Assembly: GCA_028708945.1 (NCBI GenBank)
Contig: JAQVXV010000029.1
Coordinates: forward strand, 1 to 7,476
DNA length: 7,476 nt
Direction: 5' to 3'
Source: Bacilli bacterium
Lineage (GTDB): Bacteria; Bacillota_I; Bacilli_A; RF39; UBA660
This document shows, piece by piece, positions 7,401 through 7,476 of this stretch (position 1 is the stretch's first letter; each line of letters opens with the position of its first letter). The notes beneath the pieces were generated by a model, which did no database searches, was not told the origin of the DNA, and worked only from the letters and a program-made list of their open reading frames with translations. The position numbers and the translations under genes were made by a program.

Positions 7401-7468
7401 ACTGATATAAGCGCGAGAATGATTATTACCGCTAAAGCCTCGATTAAAGTAAATCCTTTTTTATTCAT
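4415..7468 (-). CDS. Giant modular type IV pilin with Ig/fibronectin-like repeats (putative pilus adhesin)
   Basis: 1017 aa, several times longer than ordinary type IV pilins (roughly 150 aa). The N-terminus MNKKGFTLIEALAVIIILAL is a textbook class III prepilin signal: a five-residue basic leader, predicted cleavage after G5, methylated F6 and E10 (+5), then a hydrophobic helix to about residue 27. A short pilin-like region ends near the cysteine pair C107/C122. Eight beta-sandwich-like modules follow, at about 127-210, 214-291, 293-371, 374-460, 463-543, 546-655, 657-773 and 775-884. They carry recurrent patterns such as DNESGI, SYSLNG, VRVTNG and IDxTxP linkers. The last domain (890-1017) is rich in Trp and Tyr. 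The protein should be processed by a prepilin peptidase and mounted on a type IV pilus-like filament outside the cell, where the modules would act in binding. The ATG at 7468 is certain from the prepilin motif; its ribosome site lies beyond the window. No pilus assembly gene is visible here. Confidence 0.85.
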   Translation of the reverse strand: MNKKGFTLIEALAVIIILALISVIAIPSVTRLIENTKRQSFVTSIESLIESFESLNNEGEISGNTYDSLIATSELLPLNVNNFESGQVLYDEEAETKVEFVTNGDYCASGTLGNLQVSKGGCAELDNSGPIITKINVIATSGTIRLIVYAHDPESGIKGISYSLNGTDFTQISNDYTIMGLAESTTYNVTVRVTNGKDMHTEEVKTVVTKSLAVPTITLVPAGWQQSKLATITFPQGNYIYSYNKDGTGWETVTEETKEITFTQNGYLIARVSDGVNKLDSVALNVQQIDTDMPTCQIKVENSGSWKTSKVLTITATDGTSGVYGIKKPNALTYTAGSSTTYTATESGLHTAIVMDNAGRTSNCFVNVSRIDATPPRNVVVAVQSRTADTITVEASATDNESGISKYEYKIDTGSYINGGSTNTYAFLGANPGSHQIRVRVTNGVGLVTESAILNVAVIEATAPTLEVSTEDWAKSKEVTIIFPPRQTSYSYQYRKNGGSWITVSSGVTEVVEFTANGTIDARVLVAGIAPESPESLSVTKIDNTAPAVPTYLAYFTSGGASYTSGTWTRSEVYTRISTSDSGSGVQKIQYSMDQVNWQNFGFGRSSGLVKSGSNAYGEEVWSLMERNNTYYFRAIDALGNVSGSSSSFNVRYDLTSPTCSVAGPYTTSTGTTIATYKKSGDTIYYQATCLDANGINNGISASEISRSNTTLLTGVTLVNTTNVSGGQKYTFSVSIGSGNGTASISMGSGTVSDSSGNTNTSGFTSLTITVDNTKPTCSWAGPATSTIDAGTSTTYTLTCSDAIGIGNGNYGTNISSYISTTSGLSVTSVTRSGSAKSYVYTVTVRATSAGTKYVSLRANAVGDYALNYNNATGNSNALYANSPLVTGAGIFSSYKWCDPPAAYWTISYDYQREGTSMKYRFRWNVWLSSSGGWYYNAMVIPITLNGTVVETIRVKYYDGTVKGWNYSGITGWHYVANKASGSTPFIAELVDKGGTYEANWNVKNKQGTHYLAVSTY
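4817..5500 (-). repeat. Tandem pair of Cys-containing Ig-like modules in the pilin
   Basis: Residues 657-773 and 775-884 both open with SPTCSVAGP or KPTCSWAGP, have a second Cys in YYQATCLDANGI or TYTLTCSDAIGI, and continue with Gly/Ser/Thr-rich strands such as TGVTLVN and LSVTSVT. The likely disulfides are C660-C690 and C778-C800. The two modules are joined by the short linker TVDNTKP. Confidence 0.65.
5840..6349 (-). repeat. Second copy of a two-domain Ig-like unit in the pilin
   Basis: Residues 374-543 repeat the arrangement of residues 127-291. In the first module, DNESGISKYEYKID matches DPESGIKGISYSLNG and IRVRVTNG matches VTVRVTNG. In the second, WAKSKEVTIIFPP matches WQQSKLATITFPQ and EFTANGTIDARV matches TFTQNGYLIARV. 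A separate module (293-371) sits between the two units. This points to internal duplication of a two-module block. Confidence 0.7.
6596..7090 (-). repeat. First copy of a two-domain Ig-like unit in the pilin
   Basis: Residues 127-291: a fibronectin-like module with HDPESGIKGISYSLNG, then a module with WQQSKLATITFP and TFTQNGYLIARV. Both halves resemble the block at residues 374-543. The similarity is at protein level only, so the duplication is old. Confidence 0.7.
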
Positions 7469-7476
7469 ATCATCAT

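Noticed and set aside
4415..7468. Sortase-anchored surface protein or secreted enzyme
   Set aside because: There is no LPxTG motif, hydrophobic segment or basic tail at the C-terminus, and the N-terminus is a prepilin leader, not a Sec signal peptide. No catalytic motif is visible.

Overview
The window is AT-rich and comes from a low-GC, Gram-positive-type bacterium. The clues are strong AGGAG ribosome sites, a T-box-like tRNA-sensing leader, TATAAT promoters and the codon bias. My best guess is an uncultured Bacilli or Mollicutes-related (RF39-like) lineage, but this is an inference from style and not from a marker gene. Tryptophan is written TGG where I checked, and the visible stops are TAA and TAG, so nothing suggests reassignment of TGA. 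Every gene lies on the minus strand, so transcription runs from right to left.

Right part (4415-7468): one very long gene for a modular type IV pilin. A class III prepilin leader and hydrophobic helix are fused to about eight immunoglobulin/fibronectin-like beta domains and an aromatic-rich C-terminal domain. This is most likely a pilus-borne or pilus-tip adhesin. It ends in a symmetric hairpin terminator that overlaps its stop codon.

Middle part (487-4361): a promoter with an extended -10 element drives a two-gene operon. The first gene is a divergent pyruvate kinase. The second, 14 bp downstream and starting with TTG, is a cytoplasmic glycoside hydrolase family 31 protein. Together they suggest intracellular breakdown of alpha-glycosides feeding the last step of glycolysis. 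Both proteins have unusual active-site substitutions: the kinase has lost several K+-site residues, and the GH31 protein has Lys where the acid/base Asp is expected.

Left part (1-509): a promoter buried in the 3' end of the GH31 gene leads into a leader of about 180 nt. The leader carries a well-formed T-box antiterminator (UGGUACU bulge) and an upstream segment that could mask that bulge. It controls a small multi-pass membrane protein of unknown function that runs off the left edge.

There is no CRISPR array, insertion sequence, tRNA or rRNA. No gene-free stretch exceeds about 190 bp.
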